Assembly: GCA_947303255.1 (NCBI GenBank)
Contig: CAMYXL010000021.1
Span: 1-43,690, forward strand
Source: an uncultured Clostridia bacterium
GTDB taxonomy: Bacteria; Bacillota; Clostridia; Saccharofermentanales; Saccharofermentanaceae
Direction: 5' to 3'
DNA length: 43,690 bases
Shown here: piece after piece, positions 7,064 through 15,529 of the stretch
Layout of the letters: each line of letters starts with the position of its first letter
How positions within the stretch are numbered: position 1 is the stretch's first letter
Translations under genes and position numbers: made by a program
The notes under the pieces: model-generated
Told to the model about the DNA's origin: nothing
Seen by the model: only the letters and a program-made list of their open reading frames with translations
Databases searched by the model: none

Positions 7064-8987
7064 TTTCCATAGCCCCCTTAACGATCTTGTGATATGCATA
7101 GAGCGCCTTCACGTAGTTACACAAAGTCTCATTATCCTGATAGTAGTTGTAAACGAGAAAAACATAATCCATCGGGCAGTATGTGAATGTCTGTTCATTC
7201 AAAGTGATCTCGTGAACCTGATCAATGTTATAAGCTGTGATACTCTCGATCGGAACATATACAAACTTCGGATTGCTGTTAGCCAAGAGCGAACGGCCCG
7301 TACCGTCAACTACCAGATCGTAACTGATGGTGCTTATCGTCTTACCTTTAGCAAGTTTGAAGTAGATGTAACTGGATAATGTTCCCTCAGGCTTTGTTAC
7401 GAAGCTGGCGCCATAGAAAGAAAGATCATCCCATGCCTCAGGGACTGTTCCAACCTGCGTCAATGCCTGATACTCGCTCTCACTGCAGAAAGCCTCTGCC
7501 TTCTCAGCTGAAGTAAGGAAGCTGTTAGCAGCCTCTCCGCCTACCTTAAAGTAAGCCTGCATATATGTGGCATAGTTGAGCATTCCTTTGATGATAGTCT
7601 TATCTGTATCAGAATAAGCACCTGTCGTATCGGCCAAAACAGTCTGAGCATAGGTCTTAACTGATACATCCGCATCAGGCTTAACAAAGTACTCTTCATC
7701 GTTGCCGGCATACTTTGCTGATATATCAATAGCATCTACGATATGCAGATAATCAATGTAATATATCATCTCATAATCATGATTCTCATCAAGCCAGCCT
7801 TCAACGTAGTATTCTTTACCGTTAACAGTAATGATCATATTCTCATCTGAGAGATTCTCTGAAAGATGGAACTTAAACTTAATACCTATCTTAGAAAAAT
7901 CCTCAGCTTTAAGAACCAAGCTGTATCCTTTGAGTTCAACAGAACTGGATGCTTTAGCAAGCTGACCGTTTGAATTCAAAGTGTAGTTAATATTGTCATC
8001 ATATACATATCCGTTAAGAGAAACTCCGGAAGCCGGGAGGAAAAGCTGCTTTCCTGCTGCAGGTGTCTCATAAGTTACCAGTACATCAGTTCCGGCAGAA
8101 TTGGAATTTACTTTTATCGGACACTCGTCTGCTATGTAAAGGTTTTCCTCAGCCTGATTATAGTGGTTGTCTTTAATAATAATCTTGCCATTAAAAACTG
8201 TACTTGTAGAAGCGTTATAGAACGATCCGATACCAATTCCACCCATTTTTTCACAACTTGAAATGGAGACATTTGTCAATGTCACATTGGACCAAGCCTC
8301 AGCACAAATGGCATATCCGTCTCCTGACGACATACATTCAATTAAATCGGAATCAGAAATATTGACGTAAGATCCGCCACCTGCATAAATGGCACCGCCT
8401 TTTCCTGTTGCCCATGCGGAATACAGATTTACACCATCAATAGTGAGGGTACATCCTCCGGCTACATTAAAGAAGCCTCCATTACCAGTCTTAGTAGCAC
8501 CAAACGAATACTCACCATCGCCATTTGAGATTACTCCACCGCCCTTTGAATCGATAAATTCATAACTGGCACTCTTTGCCATATTGAGTAATCCCTCTTC
8601 TGAATTAACAACTATATTGTTTCCATTAAGGTCAATTGTTACTGGTGTAGGTGTGGATGAAAGCTTTGAATAATCGAGTACTTCACTAACTGAAAGAGTA
8701 CTGTCCAAGCGAATATACAAGTGGTTATTTGTTAAAACTTTATCAGGGAAGAGCGCAGGATCCGGAATTGAATGGCTTTCTGATCCGCAAATAGTAATAT
8801 AGTCAGATTCACCAAGCCAAAACCATCTAATTCCGTTTGCATCCGGATAGTCTAACAGGTCTTCCCAACCTGCCCACTCATCATCTACGGCTCTGACGTC
8901 AGCCTTTGGTGAAATGAAAACAAAAGCTCCAGCGAAAACTAAAGAGGCCATAACTGTTGATACGGCTTTTAGAAGCTTGTTCCTCAT
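7056..8987 (-). CDS. Secreted beta-helix surface protein A
   Basis: A 643-residue exported protein. The signal peptide is MRNKLLKAVSTVMASLVFAG followed by a cleavable region ending near DVRA (about 33). Residues about 110-290 form short repeated strands with GGAIYAGG, GGFFNVAGG and GNGG motifs, typical of a right-handed parallel beta-helix of the polymorphic-repeat type. The C-terminal half carries two motifs shared by all five paralogues here: MLNYATYMQAYFKV near 465 and LSFYGASFVTKPEG near 525. No LPXTG or other anchor is visible. I chose the ATG at 8987 over 9011 because GAGGG precedes it at good spacing and the signal peptide then starts correctly. Ligand and role are unknown. Confidence 0.88.
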   Translation of the reverse strand: MRNKLLKAVSTVMASLVFAGAFVFISPKADVRAVDDEWAGWEDLLDYPDANGIRWFWLGESDYITICGSESHSIPDPALFPDKVLTNNHLYIRLDSTLSVSEVLDYSKLSSTPTPVTIDLNGNNIVVNSEEGLLNMAKSASYEFIDSKGGGVISNGDGEYSFGATKTGNGGFFNVAGGCTLTIDGVNLYSAWATGKGGAIYAGGGSYVNISDSDLIECMSSGDGYAICAEAWSNVTLTNVSISSCEKMGGIGIGSFYNASTSTVFNGKIIIKDNHYNQAEENLYIADECPIKVNSNSAGTDVLVTYETPAAGKQLFLPASGVSLNGYVYDDNINYTLNSNGQLAKASSSVELKGYSLVLKAEDFSKIGIKFKFHLSENLSDENMIITVNGKEYYVEGWLDENHDYEMIYYIDYLHIVDAIDISAKYAGNDEEYFVKPDADVSVKTYAQTVLADTTGAYSDTDKTIIKGMLNYATYMQAYFKVGGEAANSFLTSAEKAEAFCSESEYQALTQVGTVPEAWDDLSFYGASFVTKPEGTLSSYIYFKLAKGKTISTISYDLVVDGTGRSLLANSNPKFVYVPIESITAYNIDQVHEITLNEQTFTYCPMDYVFLVYNYYQDNETLCNYVKALYAYHKIVKGAMENV

Positions 8988-9152
8988 ATTTTTACCCTCG
9001 CTTGCCCACAAAAATATAACAATTACGTATAGTAATTCAACGGTATTCTATCACGGATTTGACAAGCGAATGTTTCAATAGTGTTAAGACTATTTGAAAA
9101 CGAGTACACATTTTTGTTGCATTGTTGGAAAAAGTTGACAATATCCTGAATA

Positions 9153-10895
9153 TCAGAATTGCCTTACAAGCTCGATAACTTCGGCCTCCGACAGGAGTGT
9201 GATGTGCTTATCGACTACACGGTAGATATTGTCACACATGGAGAGCACTGTCGGGCGGTGAGTTGTAATAATGAACGTTTTATCCGGTGATTTGTGAAGG
9301 ATATTGCGGAGAACTTCGCGCTCGGTCTCAACATCAAGAGCGGAAGTTGCCTCATCCATGAGGATTATAGGAGCATCACGCAGGAGTGCGCGGGCGATGG
9401 CGATTCGCTGAGCCTGGCCTTCGGAAAGTCCCTTGCCCTTTTCTTTGACTTCGCTGTTGATGCCCTCCGGAAGTTTCGAGACGAAATCCCAGGCACATGC
9501 GAGTTTTAGCGCAGCCTTGATCTCATCATCGGTAGCGTCATCTTTGGCAAGTCGCATGTTGTATGCGATGGTGCCTGACATCAGGGAGTTGCCCTGAGGG
9601 ACGTAGGAGATGTTGACGCGGCTCGTCGGATCGATAGGTTTTCGAGAACCGGAAGGAAAGACAAAATCCATCTTGCCTGAAGAAGGCTCGACCATGCCCA
9701 GGAGAAGACGGAGCAAGGTAGTCTTGCCCTCGCCGGAAGGACCGACCAATGCGGTAATCTTGCCGGGGAGCGCGGTCATGGATGAATCAACGATGACCGG
9801 AGTCTCAGGAACGTAGCCGAAGTTCACGCCGCTGAGCTCGATAGTAACGCCTTTCTCGGTGAAGATGTCGGCCTCCACGTTCTCGGACGGAAGGTCAACG
9901 AGTTCCCTTATTCTGTGCGCGGCAACGGAGCCGTTAACAAAGGTCGGGACCATGTCGGTGACGCTCTTGAACGCGCCTGACAGGTTGATCCTCTGCTGCA
10001 GGAACAGAATCATGGTACCGTAAGTGATCGCGCCGCTCCACAGAAGGAACAGGCAGTATGCGTAGGCGCCGAACTGTACGACAAGTGACGTCAGCGCCAT
10101 GAAGATGTTGCTCTTGATAACGAAGGCGTTCTTAACAAGACTGATGCGCTTGTACTCCGCCTGCAGCTCGTTAAGGCCGAAGCTGAAGCGGTCAGAAACG
10201 CCGAAAGACTTGATTGTGTCGATGCCGTAGAGCGCCTCCGACTCATAGGAGTAGAGGGCACTGGTGGACTTCATCACGCTGTTCTGGTACTCGCGCTGCT
10301 TCTTAACAAGGTACTTGCCCGCCAGCAGAAGTATCGGCGCGGACGACAGCGCGATCAGGGCCATCACCGGACTATAGTAGAAGATAACGATAAAGGTCGC
10401 GATGAAGCTGTAGACGGAAATGATAAAAGTCGGGATCCAGTTGATGGCATTGCCCGCCACGTTACCGATATCGCCGTGGAACCTGTTCAGGATATCGCCG
10501 CTCGGGAACCCGTTCAGCGACTGCCACTTCGCCTTCATTACCTTATCGAAAACATCCTTCCTCACCACATTCGTCATGTCGACCTCAAGTTTCAAGGTCA
10601 CGCGGCTCATGAAGTTATGAAGAAGAAGCGACGCCAGCGCACCGCCCACCGTGATCAGCGCAGCCAGCCACAGCTTGTCGGTCTTTCTGCCCACGATAAC
10701 GTCGATCAGGAATTTGCTGGCAATGGAAGACACGAGTCCCAGAGAACTGCTCAACAGGCCCAGCACCGTATATAGCACGATCCTGCCCTTGTACATGGAC
10801 GAATACGTAAAGATCCACTTCCAGTCGTCAAACATATCCCTGAAAGTGCCGTCCTTGCGCTTCTTATTAACGATTTCCAGACTCTCTATCTTCAT
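9153..10895 (-). CDS. ABC exporter, membrane plus ATPase half-transporter
   Basis: A 580-residue MsbA/BmrA-type half transporter that should act as a homodimer. Six membrane segments lie in residues about 30-320. The ATPase part has Walker A GPSGEGKT (385-392), Q-loop YVPQGN, signature LSEGQ (490-494), Walker B IILMDEA (510-516) and the switch histidine in TTHRP (546), so it looks active. There is no C39 peptidase domain at the N-terminus, so it would not cut leaders itself. The ATG at 10895 has GGAGAG; an upstream in-frame ATG at 10991 lies within the terminator of cassette B. A good -10 (TATAAT, 10923-10928 on the minus strand) precedes it. Substrate unknown; its place between two cassettes suggests peptide export. 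Confidence 0.93.
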   Translation of the reverse strand: MKIESLEIVNKKRKDGTFRDMFDDWKWIFTYSSMYKGRIVLYTVLGLLSSSLGLVSSIASKFLIDVIVGRKTDKLWLAALITVGGALASLLLHNFMSRVTLKLEVDMTNVVRKDVFDKVMKAKWQSLNGFPSGDILNRFHGDIGNVAGNAINWIPTFIISVYSFIATFIVIFYYSPVMALIALSSAPILLLAGKYLVKKQREYQNSVMKSTSALYSYESEALYGIDTIKSFGVSDRFSFGLNELQAEYKRISLVKNAFVIKSNIFMALTSLVVQFGAYAYCLFLLWSGAITYGTMILFLQQRINLSGAFKSVTDMVPTFVNGSVAAHRIRELVDLPSENVEADIFTEKGVTIELSGVNFGYVPETPVIVDSSMTALPGKITALVGPSGEGKTTLLRLLLGMVEPSSGKMDFVFPSGSRKPIDPTSRVNISYVPQGNSLMSGTIAYNMRLAKDDATDDEIKAALKLACAWDFVSKLPEGINSEVKEKGKGLSEGQAQRIAIARALLRDAPIILMDEATSALDVETEREVLRNILHKSPDKTFIITTHRPTVLSMCDNIYRVVDKHITLLSEAEVIELVRQF

Positions 10896-10992
10896 CAGTC
10901 TCTCCGAAAACAATATACAACGATTATATCTTATTTCCTCTTCCTTTTCGAAATAAATATCCGACGGTACGGCCACCGGTTTTCGCCCCATA

Positions 10993-11022
10993 GAAAAGCG
11001 GCGCCGAAAACCTCAGCGCCGC
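10993..11022 (-). terminator. Terminator of cassette B
   Basis: Perfect seven-pair GC stem (gcggcgc 10998-11004 with gcgccgc 11016-11022), then TTTTCT on the minus strand. It ends the beta-helix B plus peptide B unit and separates it from the ABC gene. Confidence 0.85.
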
Positions 11023-11042
11023 AATAATTCTTTTTCCTGCTC

Positions 11043-11195
11043 TTAGAAAACCGGACCCTCTTCAGGATTCTGATATTCATCAGGGATTCCATCGCCGTTC
11101 TTGTCAGTCTCACTGTTGATAATGATATCTCCACCGCCAGAAAGCCTGATAATGTCTATTTCCGGAGCACTATAGAATGATCTGTTGTTTTTCAT
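11043..11195 (-). CDS. Short YxxPEIDII peptide B (50 residues)
   Basis: Starts MKNNRSFYSAPEIDIIRL, then a Gly/Asp/Asn-rich acidic tail with GGGDIIINSETDKNGDG and the end NPEEGPVF. The tail DKNGDGIPD resembles a single calcium-binding or dockerin/thrombospondin-type-3 like loop, seen in no other peptide here. No cysteine and no signal peptide. AAGAGGT precedes the ATG, 13 bases after the stop of beta-helix B. Same gene order and motif as peptides A, C, D and E. Confidence 0.8.
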   Translation of the reverse strand: MKNNRSFYSAPEIDIIRLSGGGDIIINSETDKNGDGIPDEYQNPEEGPVF

Positions 11196-11208
11196 ACCAT
11201 ACCTCTTA

Positions 11209-13308
11209 TCAGTTATTATAGAAAACATAGTAGTTATATATCACCATAGATCTGGCAAGTTCCTTCATTTCTGGGGAAGCCTTATCAGACATTAATGCAT
11301 TATACAGATAACTGGATGGTGACATACCGAAATCATAACGAGTATCTCCGTAATATACCGGAACAATAGGAATCAAATTAAAACCATAGACCATATCAAG
11401 ATCCGGGAGTGTAATGTAGAAGTATCTTGTTCCCGGGATGAATGTAGGCTTTTCATCCGCCATAACTCCCCAGGTAATAAGCTCCGTATCAACGCCCTCA
11501 TCATAAGTGAAATACATCTTAAGAGTTGGTTGACTGCCGAAGATGATACTTGAACCATAGTAATGGATATTCTCGCTTACAGGCGTAGCCTTAGGCTTAG
11601 AACCTTTGAAGAAACCATTATATATTGAAGAAGATGAAGTAACATCCTCGCTCATGATAGCCTTATCTGCAGCTGCTAAGAAATAATCTGCTGGCTCATT
11701 TGCCATAAAATTGAAGTATTTCTGAGAAGCGGCACCATATGTAACCATGGAAGCAGCTATATTCTTCTGACCCTCAGTGTAATCGCCGATATATACTGCC
11801 TTAGCATAATTACTGATAGTAAATCCTTCTAAGAGGATCAAAGAAGTGTTATAAGAAGCACCTACGGAGAAAGTAATAGGTGTACTCATCTCCATGGATT
11901 CCATATAACATGTAAACAGCCACTCACCGTTAACTTCTTCAACCTTATCGGCCTTGACCGGAGTTGAACTGTATCTATTGGCATTGTAGTATCCGTTAAG
12001 ATCTGCTCCGTCGTAACCTGAAACAACAGCAACATGGAATGTTACTCCGATGTAATTACCGTCTAAGCAAAGATTTACTCCGGTTATATCGAAATAATCC
12101 TCTGGAAGCTTAGGAATGAAATAAATACCGCTTCCGTTACGGTCTGACTTCAGGGTAGGATTGTCACAAGATATCGCTACCTCTGCAACATTGCTAACGC
12201 CATAACCCTGAACAGGAGTCTTATCATAGAACTCGAAGAAAGAGATTCCGATCTTGAAAGCTGCTCCATCTCCGCAGCCGGATTCGATGTCTACGTAGCT
12301 GTATGCTTCGTTAGATGCGAAGTAGATGTTACTGTCAACTCCGTTACCCTTGTTATATTGAACAAACGGATCGTCACCGCTAATAACAACCGAGCTGTAC
12401 CAATCTGTATAGCCCGTCTTATCAGCGTAGATACCACCGCCATATCCGGCATCACAATTATTGTTTCTGATTATTGCACCATTTCCGAGATAAACAGCTC
12501 CGTCTTTGACAATAGTTATCGCACCGCCGTTCTTTTTTGAATAGTTATTGCTGAGTGCACTGTTCTCAATGTGGATACTTCTGCCTTCACCGTAGATTGC
12601 GCCACCTTCGTTGGCACTGCAATATTCGATGGTTGACTTGCTTATACTGCACAGGGATTTCTCACCCAAAATAATAGCTCCACCCTTATCAGCTGAACCT
12701 TTTGTGATATAGCAATCAGAAACTGTCAGAGAATTCTGGCTATAGAAAGAAATAAGGCTCTTTCCCTCTTCGTCTACGGAATAACTGGAACTCTTTCCTC
12801 CGTTAATATTCAGATTCATGACATTGCATGAATAATTCTTGGCACTAAGGAAAGGCGCACCCTTTGTAGCTTTGAATGTACCATGGATGTTATCAAGCGG
12901 ATCGCTTTCAACCGTGCTGCACAGATGAACAAAGTATCCGTCCGTAGAGATCATATACTCGCTCTTATCTGTGTTCGTATATGTGATGGTCTTACCCAGG
13001 AAGTTGATCTCAAGGGCTCCCTCAAGCTCTACTCCGTCATTGATCGTAATATCTTCATCAAGAACATATTTACCTGATGAAGGCAACTTACCGTCAACGA
13101 TCTTATCTGAAGAGAGGATCTTGTAATATCCGTTGGTATACCAACCGGCATCTTCGCCCTCGGTTTTCAGGTGGAATACCTCATCTGTACCATTGAGCCT
13201 AAGAGTCTTCGTGTCGTCAGCCAACAGACTTCCGAAAGAGACAAATGAAACAACACTTAAGCTCATTACACAAGAAAGAGCCATAGCAACTACACTTTTT
13301 GCTTTCAT
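11209..13308 (-). CDS. Secreted beta-helix surface protein B
   Basis: A 699-residue exported protein with signal peptide MKAKSVVAMALSCVMSLSVV ending near LLA (about 30). Residues about 130-330 are beta-helix repeats rich in GGAI and GGGIYADK (GGAIILGEKSLC, GGAIYGEGRSIH, GGAITIVKDGAVYL). The C-terminal half carries the family motifs MVTYGAASQKYFNFMANEPA (about 525) and IHYYGSSIIFGSQPTLKMYF (about 575). Strong ribosome site AGGAGG. The coding region is flanked by its own untranslated regions and ends in a unit with peptide B. No catalytic motif was recognised; a binding or structural role is possible. Confidence 0.88.
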   Translation of the reverse strand: MKAKSVVAMALSCVMSLSVVSFVSFGSLLADDTKTLRLNGTDEVFHLKTEGEDAGWYTNGYYKILSSDKIVDGKLPSSGKYVLDEDITINDGVELEGALEINFLGKTITYTNTDKSEYMISTDGYFVHLCSTVESDPLDNIHGTFKATKGAPFLSAKNYSCNVMNLNINGGKSSSYSVDEEGKSLISFYSQNSLTVSDCYITKGSADKGGAIILGEKSLCSISKSTIEYCSANEGGAIYGEGRSIHIENSALSNNYSKKNGGAITIVKDGAVYLGNGAIIRNNNCDAGYGGGIYADKTGYTDWYSSVVISGDDPFVQYNKGNGVDSNIYFASNEAYSYVDIESGCGDGAAFKIGISFFEFYDKTPVQGYGVSNVAEVAISCDNPTLKSDRNGSGIYFIPKLPEDYFDITGVNLCLDGNYIGVTFHVAVVSGYDGADLNGYYNANRYSSTPVKADKVEEVNGEWLFTCYMESMEMSTPITFSVGASYNTSLILLEGFTISNYAKAVYIGDYTEGQKNIAASMVTYGAASQKYFNFMANEPADYFLAAADKAIMSEDVTSSSSIYNGFFKGSKPKATPVSENIHYYGSSIIFGSQPTLKMYFTYDEGVDTELITWGVMADEKPTFIPGTRYFYITLPDLDMVYGFNLIPIVPVYYGDTRYDFGMSPSSYLYNALMSDKASPEMKELARSMVIYNYYVFYNN

Positions 13309-13431
13309 ACACTACCTCCTAACCTGTTTTTTACATAAATCAAAGACATTTTATTACAGTCAGAGAGCTTTTTACATTAAATAATAAGTGTAGAGTATTA
13401 CCAATTTTCGGGGGCTATCTCTTCAAATGCA

Positions 13432-13459
13432 TCAAAAAAGGACCGCATTGCGATCCTTT
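13432..13459 (-). terminator. Terminator of the PqqD/HPr-kinase-like operon
   Basis: Ten-base arms aaaggaccgc (13437-13446) and gcgatccttt (13450-13459) with a three-base loop, followed by TTTTTTG on the minus strand, 14 bases past the HPr-kinase-like stop codon. Confidence 0.88.
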
Positions 13460-13473
13460 GTCTGTTCATATGA

Positions 13474-14181
13474 TCATTTACTCATCGTTCCGTAGGAGAC
13501 CTCGAAGGCTTCCTTTTCCATGTTGCAGCCGAGAGAGTAGATCTTGACCCTGTCGAGCATCAAGTCCACCAGATCGAGAGTTTTGATGAAAGCATCGCGG
13601 TCGATGGTCCTATAGGTCTGGCCGATGATGAGCGGGTAAGCCTCGCTGATATCCATTGGGCGGATAGTGTTTTCGGGAGACTGATAGAGCATACAGATCG
13701 CCTTGAGTTTGACGCGCATGTTGGTGCCCCTGTGATGCTTGCCGTTGTACGGGGTGCCGTAAGCGTATACCGAATCGCCCTCGACCTTGAGGAGGGGCTT
13801 ATCATCGTTGACCATGATCGCGCGGGAACCCAGGTTGTCACACCAGATCTTGGCGTGGGTGGATTTGCCCGTGCCGCTCGGGGCACCGAACAGGTAGCCT
13901 TCGCCGTCAACGCTGATGCAGGAACCGTGAAACAGGAATGCATCGTAGTAGGGCATTTTCTCGCAGATCTTACGGTAGACCGCGAGTTCCTCCAGATAAT
14001 AATCTGGGAAACGGCCGCCTTCTTCTGACCTGTCCTTCTCGAAAACGATGTCCTCTTCGGAGATCTTTATACTTAAGTCCGGCTTGTTGTCCGACTCGTA
14101 TCCCTTGCAGTATTCGTGCACGTTGGGATAGATGGAATCGATATATACCGTCTTGTCTGCGAAATTGTATTTGCCCGTCAT
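13474..14181 (-). CDS. HPr-kinase-like P-loop protein
   Basis: A 235-residue soluble protein of the HPr kinase/PEP-carboxykinase-like fold. The phosphate loop GAPSGTGKST is at residues 99-108, preceded by FHGSCISVDGEGYLF, and the NDDKPLL motif follows at 125-131, as in the small HPrK homologues found in peptide clusters. Homologues in lasso-peptide clusters (PadeK, ThcoK) phosphorylate the precursor at a C-terminal serine; true HPr kinases act on HPr. The next gene upstream encodes a PqqD-like protein, which favours a peptide substrate. The ribosome site AGAAGG precedes the ATG. Phosphorylation of the YxxPEIDII peptides is inference. Confidence 0.87.
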   Translation of the reverse strand: MTGKYNFADKTVYIDSIYPNVHEYCKGYESDNKPDLSIKISEEDIVFEKDRSEEGGRFPDYYLEELAVYRKICEKMPYYDAFLFHGSCISVDGEGYLFGAPSGTGKSTHAKIWCDNLGSRAIMVNDDKPLLKVEGDSVYAYGTPYNGKHHRGTNMRVKLKAICMLYQSPENTIRPMDISEAYPLIIGQTYRTIDRDAFIKTLDLVDLMLDRVKIYSLGCNMEKEAFEVSYGTMSK

Positions 14182-14206
14182 CTAAAACCTTCTAATCTTC
14201 ATAAAT

Positions 14207-14237
14207 CGGCACTTCTTCAAAAACTAAAGAAGTGCCG
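14207..14237 (-). terminator. Strong hairpin between the PqqD-like and HPr-kinase-like genes
   Basis: Perfect 11-pair stem (cggcacttctt 14207-14217 with aagaagtgccg 14227-14237), nine-base loop. On the minus strand it is followed by ATTTAT, a weak T tract, so it is probably an attenuator or RNA-processing signal that lowers kinase expression, not a full stop. On the plus strand the tail TAATCTTTTT is no better. Confidence 0.6.
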
Positions 14238-14262
14238 TAATCTTTTTATCATTACACGTTTC

Positions 14263-14523
14263 CTATTCCACGATTGCACCGATCTCCCTGAGCTTACCAA
14301 GGACGTTCTTTACGTCTCTCTCGATGACCTCGCGGGGCGCATCGTATTTCTCAAGAAGATGCTCGACCATCTGTTCTTCCGTCATGTCTTCCTTCAGACA
14401 TTCGATAAGTTCGCCTGTGGTCGCATTCCCTTTTACCATTCCCGAAAAAGACGAGGAGCCGACAGGTACCAAGACACTGTCGGATCCAATCTTTCGATAA
14501 ACAAAATCACTATTGAGCTTCAT
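14263..14523 (-). CDS. Stand-alone PqqD-like peptide-recognition protein
   Basis: An 86-residue protein with the PqqD profile: MKLNSDFVYRKIGSDSVLVP, then a short turn, then GNATTGELIECLKEDMTEEQMVEHLLEKY and a closing helix. PqqD-type domains are RiPP recognition elements that bind leader peptides, often at a YxxP motif, and deliver them to a modifying enzyme. Its ATG lies three bases after the stop of the Ser/Thr-rich membrane protein, and its ribosome site lies inside that gene, so the two are coupled. The HPr-kinase-like gene follows. Five peptides with a YxxP-type motif lie in this window and are the natural candidates for its ligands. Confidence 0.88.
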   Translation of the reverse strand: MKLNSDFVYRKIGSDSVLVPVGSSSFSGMVKGNATTGELIECLKEDMTEEQMVEHLLEKYDAPREVIERDVKNVLGKLREIGAIVE

Positions 14524-14526
14524 ATA

Positions 14527-15198
14527 TCACTCGACTCCTTCGATATCCTCGATCGGAACAAAAGGCAACTCGATAACACCGCTATCGTCGCCTGATGAAG
14601 TCGGAGCAGGTGTCGATCCGCCGCCACCGTTAGAAGTCGGGCTTGTAGTAGGCTGATTCGATGATCCGCCGCCTGCCGGAGTCGTTGTCGGATTCTTGCC
14701 GCCGTTGCCGCTTCCGCCATTACCGTTGCCGCTTCCGTTGTTGCCTGAAGCTGTCGTCGTTGGCTCGATGATGAGGATCTCGCCTTCCTCTGTCTCCGGA
14801 GGAGGTATGTTCTCAGTCGGCTTTGTTGTTCCGTTGGTTCCGCCGGTAGATTCGCTCGTTCCGTTGCCGGATCCATTGCCTGAACCGGATGTTGTCGTTG
14901 TCGTGCCTGAAGCATTTGTGCCGGAAGTGTCTGATGTGTCAGATCCGAGCGTGTTGCCGTTTCTTTCTGCGTCGGTCTTGTCCGTGCCATCAGTAACAAT
15001 GTCGCCTGAACTGGCAGGGACCGTGGAGTCTGCTGTCGAGATGAATGTCTCACCGTTTTCGTTGGTGATTATGACGGTAGCCTCCGTCTCGTTTTCAGTG
15101 TCTTTGGAGCATGCCTTAAGTCCCAGGATAACACCCAGTGCGACCGCTGCAAAACCCACAACTATAGCGATAGGGATTATTACTTTTTTGTTCTTCAT
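14527..15198 (-). CDS. Membrane-anchored Ser/Thr/Gly/Asn-rich protein
   Basis: A 223-residue protein with a basic start and one membrane segment (about 5-27, VIIPIAIVVGFAAVALGVIL) followed by about 195 residues outside the cell. That part is low complexity: long stretches of S, T, G, N and P without cysteine except in ACSKD just after the membrane. It ends in an acidic, hydrophobic tail, GVIELPFVPIEDIEGVE, unlike the rest. The ATG at 15198 was chosen because an upstream in-frame ATG at 15261 falls at the predicted -10 box. No family recognised. As the first gene in the PqqD/HPrK operon it may be a docking or cell-wall-spanning partner. Confidence 0.75.
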   Translation of the reverse strand: MKNKKVIIPIAIVVGFAAVALGVILGLKACSKDTENETEATVIITNENGETFISTADSTVPASSGDIVTDGTDKTDAERNGNTLGSDTSDTSGTNASGTTTTTSGSGNGSGNGTSESTGGTNGTTKPTENIPPPETEEGEILIIEPTTTASGNNGSGNGNGGSGNGGKNPTTTPAGGGSSNQPTTSPTSNGGGGSTPAPTSSGDDSGVIELPFVPIEDIEGVE

Positions 15199-15262
15199 TC
15201 TGTTGTTCTGCCTTTCTTCATCATACCCTTGACTGTACAATGCACTTTCCCTTAATAGCACG

Positions 15263-15280
15263 ATTATAACATAATATGTT
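15263..15280 (-). promoter_or_regulatory. Promoter and palindrome before the PqqD/HPrK operon
   Basis: A perfect -10 TATAAT on the minus strand (15263-15268) directly abuts a 13-bp perfect palindrome, AACATAATATGTT (15268-15280), which lies in the promoter spacer. The -35 is poor, so an activator or repressor may use the palindrome. No matching palindrome was seen before the cassettes. Confidence 0.5.
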
Positions 15281-15338
15281 AATATCAGAACTTTTTAATA
15301 AGAATGTAATGGAGCTTTTTCGAGAAATACAAGCATAC

Positions 15339-15372
15339 AAAAAGGCTTCCTCCGACATCTGCCGAAGAAAGC
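15339..15372 (-). terminator. Terminator of cassette C
   Basis: About 12-pair stem (15343-15372, several G-T pairs) followed by TTTTTG on the minus strand, 34 bases past peptide C. Confidence 0.85.
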
Positions 15373-15405
15373 CCTCTTTATGACATTACTTTTTCTCGAA
15401 AACGC

Positions 15406-15513
15406 TCACGCGATATCGCCCTCCATATCATCGAGTTCTATGCTTGAATCAATACCGCTCTGGCTCAGAACGATTATATCGATCTCAGGTGTCTCATATA
15501 CTAGCTTATCCAT
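15406..15513 (-). CDS. Short YxxPEIDII peptide C (35 residues)
   Basis: Starts MDKLVYETPEIDIIVL and ends SSIELDDMEGDIA; the shortest of the five. Strongly acidic, with no cysteine or signal peptide. The ribosome site GAGGGAG suits the ATG at 15513 (an ATG directly before it, at 15516, is the alternative). It starts 16 bases after the stop of beta-helix C. Too short for a usual gene finder but supported by four sister genes in the same position. Confidence 0.78.
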   Translation of the reverse strand: MDKLVYETPEIDIIVLSQSGIDSSIELDDMEGDIA

Positions 15514-15529
15514 CATATTTCTCCCTCTC

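Noticed and set aside
14520..15232. Long alternative frames (177 and 178 codons) over the Ser/Thr-rich protein
   Set aside because: Low-complexity coding sequence opens other frames by chance; only the chosen frame has a membrane segment, fitting start and coupling to the PqqD-like gene.
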